Assembly (NCBI GenBank): GCA_963762525.1
Contig: CAVXKT010000001.1
Location: 186,001 to 250,000, forward strand
Source: DATFDN01 sp963762525
GTDB taxonomy: Bacteria; Pseudomonadota; Alphaproteobacteria; Acetobacterales; Acetobacteraceae
Reading direction: 5' to 3'
DNA: 64,000 nt
Numbering within the stretch: position 1 is the first letter of the stretch; each line of letters opens with the position of its first letter. A model generated the notes under the pieces. That model had not been told where the DNA came from, did not search any database, and saw only the letters and a list, made by a program, of their open reading frames with translations. Shown piece after piece: positions 62,080 to 64,000 of this stretch. Both the position numbers and the translations under genes were made by a program.

Positions 62080-63343
62080 ATGTCGAGCTTGCCCGGCACG
62101 TCGGCCAAAACCGTAGGAACCCTGATTGCCGATGAGCATGTCGGCCCGGAGGCGTGGCGGGCGCTGTTCGGCTCGGCGCTCGGCTATGCCATGGACGGCT
62201 TCGATCTGCTGATCCTCGGCTTCATGCTGCGGCTGATCGCCGCCGGACTCTGGACTGAGCCCGGCCGAGGCCGCCTCGCTGGTGACCGCGACGCTGATCG
62301 GCGCGGTGATCGGCGGCGTCGGTTTTCGGCATGCTGTCCGACCGGCTCGGCCGGGTGCGCGTGCTGACCTGGACCATCGTGCTGTTCGCGGTCTTCACCG
62401 GGCTTTGCGCGTTGGCGCCGGGCTATTGGCGAACTCCTGGTCTACCGCACCATCGCCGGCATCGGGCTGGGCGGCGAGTTCGGCATCGGCATGGCGCTGG
62501 TGGCCGAGGCATGGCCGGCGTCCATGCGTGCCCGCGCCTCCTCCTATGTCGGGCTCGGCTGGCAGGCGGGCGTGCTGGCGGCGGCGCTGCTGACGCCGAT
62601 GCTGCTGCCGGTGATCGGCTGGCGCGGCATGTTCGCGGTCGGCATCTTGCCGGCCGTCGCCGCCTAGTTCATCCGCAAGAGCCTGCACGAGCCGGAGGTG
62701 TTCGTGGCGCGCACCGCGCGCGCACCGGCGGGCATCGTCGCTGCGGCTGCTGGTCGGCCGACGCCGCCACGGCGCGCATCAGCCTCGGCATGGTGATCCT
62801 CTGCTCGGTGCAGAATTTCGGCTACTACGGCGTGATGATCTGGCTGCCGAGCTATCTTTCCACGCGGTTCGGCTTCGGGCTGACGCAGTCGGCGATGTGG
62901 ACCGCCGTCACCATCGCTCGGCATGGCGGTCGGCATCTGGGGCTTCGGCCAGGTCGGCCGACCGCATCGGCCGCACGCCGGCCTTCTTCGGCTGGATGCT
63001 CGGCTCGGCGGTCATGGTCGTCATCTATTCGCGGCTGACCGACCCGGTCGCGCTGCTGGTCGCCGGCGCGGTGATGGGCTTCTTCGTCAACGGCATGCTC
63101 GGCGGCTACGGCGCGCTGATCAGCGAGCTGTATCCGACCGCGGCCCGCGCCACCGCGCAGAACGTGCTGTTCAATATCGGCCGGGCGCGTCGGCGGCTTC
63201 GGGCCGGTGGTGGTGGGCGTGGTCGCGGCGTCGCTCGGCTTCGAGACCGCGATCGCGCTGCTGGCGGTGCTCTATCTGCCTCGACATCGCTGGCGATGTG
63301 GCTGCTGATCCCCGAGCGCACGGGCGGCGGCGCTGCGACGTGA
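62080..63343 (+). pseudogene. MFS transporter of the aromatic-acid:H+ symporter type, many frameshifts
   Basis: Joined across frames this is a ~430-residue MFS protein: ALFGSALGYAMDGFDLLILGFML (DGFD motif of AAHS transporters), MLSDRLGRVRVLTWTIVLFAV, GIGLGGEFGIGMALVAEAWP, GYYGVMIWLPSYLS, FVNGMLGGYGALISELYPT and ALLAVLYL. About ten frame changes occur, most fitting one extra base (e.g. TTGGCGAACTCC where TTGGGAACTCC would be in frame), and one in-frame TAG is at 62665-62667. It looks like a low-quality stretch or a strongly decayed gene. Confidence 0.7.
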
Positions 63344-63395
63344 ACCGCCGTGAACGCGGCGTTCCGTCCGCGCGCCGCGGAGGAGCAGGTCGGAG

Positions 63396-64000
63396 GTGCG
63401 TCTGCCAACGACGCTGGTCAACAGCGAATACCGGCATCTGGTCGTCGCGCTGCGGCGCCGTCGCCGCCGCGCGCCGCGCCGGGGCAGTTCTTCCAACTGC
63501 TGTGCCCGGCGCCGCCGGGCGAGCCGCCGTTCCTGCGCCGGCCGATGAGCCTCTACGGCGCCGACCCGGCCACGAGCACGGTCGAGTTCCTCTACAAGGT
63601 CACCGGCGCCGGCACGCGCGGGCCTGGCGACGCTCGGCCCGGGCGACCGGCTGCGACATGCTGGGGCCGCTCGGGCGTCGGCTTCACGCTCGACCCGGCC
63701 TGCGAAGCACATCGTCGCGGTCGGGCGCGGCGCCGGGCTGGCGACGCTCGGCGCCGCTGGCGCAGGCCGCCGCGGGCGCGGGCATCGGCGTCACCGCCGT
63801 GCTGTCGGCGCGCCGGCCCGATCTGGTGGTCTCCGATCGAGCTGTTCCGTTCGCACGGCGCGAGCGTGATCACCGTGACCGACACCGAGGGAACCAGCGG
63901 CCCCGCGAATGTCGAGCGCCTGCTGCGCGGCCTGATCGCCGCCGGACAATGCGACGCCTTCTTCACCTGCGGTTCGTCCCGCCTGTTGCGCGTCCAGCAA
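63396..64000 (+). pseudogene. PyrK-like FAD/NAD oxidoreductase (partial, frameshifted)
   Basis: The GTG at 63396 starts a reading that recombines into a ferredoxin-reductase-like electron-transfer subunit of dihydroorotate dehydrogenase B: PMSLYGADPATSTVEFLYKV (flavin domain), GPGDRLDMLGPLG, AVGRGAGLATLAPLAQAA (NAD loop) and SARRPDLVVSIELFRSHGASV. Five or more single-base insertions disturb the frame. Cut by the window end, so the C-terminal cluster cysteines (only TCGSS is visible) cannot be judged. Confidence 0.65.

Overview
The window is a GC-rich chromosomal segment of an alphaproteobacterium, most likely a member of the Acetobacteraceae (Rhodospirillales/Acetobacterales). Support: the str-operon ribosomal genes, the Cox11/CtaG branch of respiration, alphaproteobacterial-style speD/speE, DctQM and EgtBD genes, and a decayed photosynthetic reaction-centre gene (pufM), as expected in a lineage that mixes phototrophs and former phototrophs. 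The lineage call is an inference; no marker phylogeny was run.

Layout. 1-2.7 kb: str operon on the minus strand (rpsL-rpsG-tuf-rpsJ) without fusA, with a good sigma-70 promoter and a tuf terminator. 2.8-6.5 kb: two MaoC hydratases, a Cox11 gene running into a cytochrome c domain in another frame, and a dihydroorotate-dehydrogenase-like enzyme. 6.5-10.8 kb: a queuosine operon queA-tgt-queF-(uma2)-queG. 11-17 kb: MFS transporter, pufM remnant, SH3 protein and a TRAP transporter. 17.2-26 kb: frameshifted acyl-CoA dehydrogenase, paaAB without the rest of paa, and a three-subunit molybdenum aldehyde/xanthine oxidoreductase with broken frames. 26-31 kb: glk followed in overlapping order by a three-GAF histidine kinase, a receiver fused to a TIR-like (Cap12/Pycsar-type) domain, and a SLATT/DUF4231 membrane protein. 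This is the best candidate for an undescribed signalling or defence system. 31-50.5 kb: mostly housekeeping and metabolic genes (acyl-CoA ligase, DOPA dioxygenase, FMN hydroxyacid dehydrogenase, speDE, thiolase/OB-fold pair, P450, M20 peptidase, nrdB, selB, egtBD, lgt, hldD, ubiK, proC).

50.5-59.3 kb is an accessory island: an IS3-family element between arrays of a 32-bp repeat, then three WD40-type genes alternating with a decayed lipase/RTX-like gene and its fragment, products of a tandem duplication. It ends beside tRNA-Gly(UCC). 59.4-64 kb returns to core-like genes (Na/Pi cotransporter, esterase), but the last 2 kb (MFS transporter and PyrK-like oxidoreductase) is riddled with single-base insertions.

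A recurring theme is the single-base frameshift: at least ten otherwise well-conserved genes switch frame once or twice, often at an extra C or G in a CG-rich run. Some of these 'pseudogenes' are therefore probably sequence errors. The pufM remnant (missing 5' part, lost pigment ligand) and the lipase island show decay that single-base errors alone would not produce.
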